From Thermoplasmata archaeon (lineage in GTDB: Archaea > Thermoplasmatota > Thermoplasmata > Thermoplasmatales > Thermoplasmataceae), in assembly GCA_021793945.1 (NCBI GenBank), contig JAJYRT010000093.1:1-7226 (forward strand): a stretch of DNA of 7,226 bases. Direction: 5' to 3'. The notes below the pieces were generated by a model that saw nothing but the letters and a program-made list of their open reading frames with translations, searched no databases and was not told the DNA's origin. Each line of letters starts with the position of its first letter. Position 1 is the first letter of the stretch. Made by a program: the position numbers and the translations under genes. This document shows positions 6,205-7,226 of this stretch, piece after piece.

Positions 6205-7226
6205 TCAATCATGTGCGACATTGTCGGACAAGTTTTGTTCTCCTGGTTTCATGATTCTTAAGGCAGGAAGCCTGATCTGGGTGTAGAGAGTTGTTCCAAT
6301 CACCATAAGAAAGACTGCAACGGTTAACAGCGAAGCGGGAAATGCCGGTTGTAAAAGAGAAGGATATCTGCCTATCACGAGGTAATGGGGTGGCGCTCCT
6401 ATCTCAATGTATTTGGATGGGAGAAAAACACCAAGAAGTAAGTAAAGCGAAATTATGGAAATTGAAAATTCATAAAACTTCCTGTGAAGATCGTTCCTGA
6501 GGATGGGAAGAATGTAGATGAACACGGACATGAAAACAAGTGTGTACTTAACAATAGGAAAAAATCTAGAGACAAGTGCCTGCGACAAAGTGGACTCAAT
6601 TTTCCCGGAAGTGAGGGAAGTCAGGGATACAACAATGATGATAAGGCCGAATGTTCCGAGAAGAAAGAGCACAACTGATGTTCCGACATATTTCATTACC
6701 CCCTTCCTGGAAGTCTTGGATCCAAGTGCGAGGAAAATCACTGAAGAGATGAAAAGAATGATTGAAATTATTGGAAATACTGAGATCCATGAGAAGTTAC
6801 TTAATGTTATTTCAACCCCTGTGTTGAGGTAAGAACAAAGCAGCAGGATGAGTGAACATGCCAGGCCAATCAGGCCAGCTGTCAGGTATGAATCATGCAC
6901 CTCGCGACCGGATTCGGAAGCAGAAACAATCATGCGATTTTCATTAGACGCTGAAGCATAGAAGACTATCAGCGGGCCGAGATCTTCGATCTTTTTAGCC
7001 ACTTCCTCTGTCCAGTTGGGCATTTCGGCAAACATTCCGAAATGGTCATTTCCGTTAAGACCTCTTACCAAAACATACATTCCCTTTTCCATGACGGCAG
7101 GAGGCGATGCTTCATCGCTTCCACCGGAATAATAAAAGATTTTTTTCCCATTTCCGGAAAGGGATTGCATCACCGTACAGAATGACAGCCATGCAAGTTC
7201 CGGGTCACCTGGCAGTGAAACAAAGA
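6205..7226 (-). CDS. Multi-pass membrane protein of unknown function, 5' end beyond the window
   Basis: The frame stays open from the stop at 6205-6207 to the right edge, at least 340 codons, so the start is not in view. An internal GTG-ATG at 7173-7168 could serve as a start, but the codons before it read as ordinary protein (SLPGDPELAWLSFCTVMQ), so the gene very likely continues. Counted from that GTG, residues 1-95 are soluble and mixed alpha/beta (GMYVLVRGLNGNDHFGMF, then an MPNWTEEVAKKIEDLGPL segment). Six hydrophobic helices follow at about 97-117, 126-150, 162-186, 203-224, 233-251 and 279-300, then a short polar tail. I recognise no family, catalytic motif or transporter signature. 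Some of its sequence lines are clearly AT-richer than the adjacent vWA and phosphatase genes (hand counts near 27 and 38% GC against 58% for one vWA line). It lies 39 nt upstream of the vWA gene on the same strand and may be a membrane partner of the triad. Confidence 0.75.
   Translation of the reverse strand, partial: FVSLPGDPELAWLSFCTVMQSLSGNGKKIFYYSGGSDEASPPAVMEKGMYVLVRGLNGNDHFGMFAEMPNWTEEVAKKIEDLGPLIVFYASASNENRMIVSASESGREVHDSYLTAGLIGLACSLILLLCSYLNTGVEITLSNFSWISVFPIISIILFISSVIFLALGSKTSRKGVMKYVGTSVVLFLLGTFGLIIIVVSLTSLTSGKIESTLSQALVSRFFPIVKYTLVFMSVFIYILPILRNDLHRKFYEFSISIISLYLLLGVFLPSKYIEIGAPPHYLVIGRYPSLLQPAFPASLLTVAVFLMVIGTTLYTQIRLPALRIMKPGEQNLSDNVAHD

Noticed and set aside
7168..7173. GTG or ATG as the real start of the membrane protein gene
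   Set aside because: The frame continues upstream to the window edge with protein-like sequence, and no TATA box or ribosome binding site is visible before these codons.

Overview
The window looks like a chromosomal segment of an archaeon, most likely of the Thermoplasmata (Thermoplasmatales-like). Most genes have no Shine-Dalgarno sequence. Instead an AT-rich TATA-like box lies about 22-27 nt before the ATG, the layout of leaderless archaeal transcripts, and Ile-ATA and Arg-AGG/AGA codons are frequent. The placement is inferred from these traits; no rRNA or other taxonomic marker is present.

Left part (1-3240), mostly housekeeping or single genes. Positions 1-180 hold a decayed remnant of an IS21-type transposase on the minus strand. 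It retains a piece of the N-terminal region and, in another frame, the C-terminal domain, but no catalytic core. Three plus-strand genes follow, each with its own candidate promoter: a 12-TM major facilitator transporter (336-1613), an Mrp/ApbC-type P-loop ATPase for Fe-S cluster handling (1685-2521), and a four-TM membrane protein of unknown function (2734-3240). A 212-base gap without a recognisable gene separates the last two.

Right part (3301-7226), a signalling module. A eukaryotic-like protein kinase (3301-4629, plus) faces a PP2C-type phosphatase (4613-5344, minus) and a TerY-like von Willebrand A protein with an intact MIDAS (5341-6165, minus). These three families form the TerY-P triad known from bacterial comparative genomics. 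Here the kinase is convergent with the other two, and its 3' end overlaps the phosphatase gene by 17 bp. The vWA and phosphatase genes overlap by 4 bp (ATGA) and are probably translationally coupled. The kinase carries an extra, apparently beta-rich N-terminal region of about 100 residues before the part that matches the family.

Upstream of the vWA gene on the same strand is the 3' part of a multi-pass membrane protein gene (6205 to beyond 7226). It is AT-richer than the triad in the lines sampled, and its reading frame stays open to the window edge, so its true start lies outside. A likely working model is kinase and phosphatase acting on a shared target with the vWA protein as a metal-dependent scaffold, possibly linked to the membrane protein. 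The target and stimulus cannot be read from the sequence.
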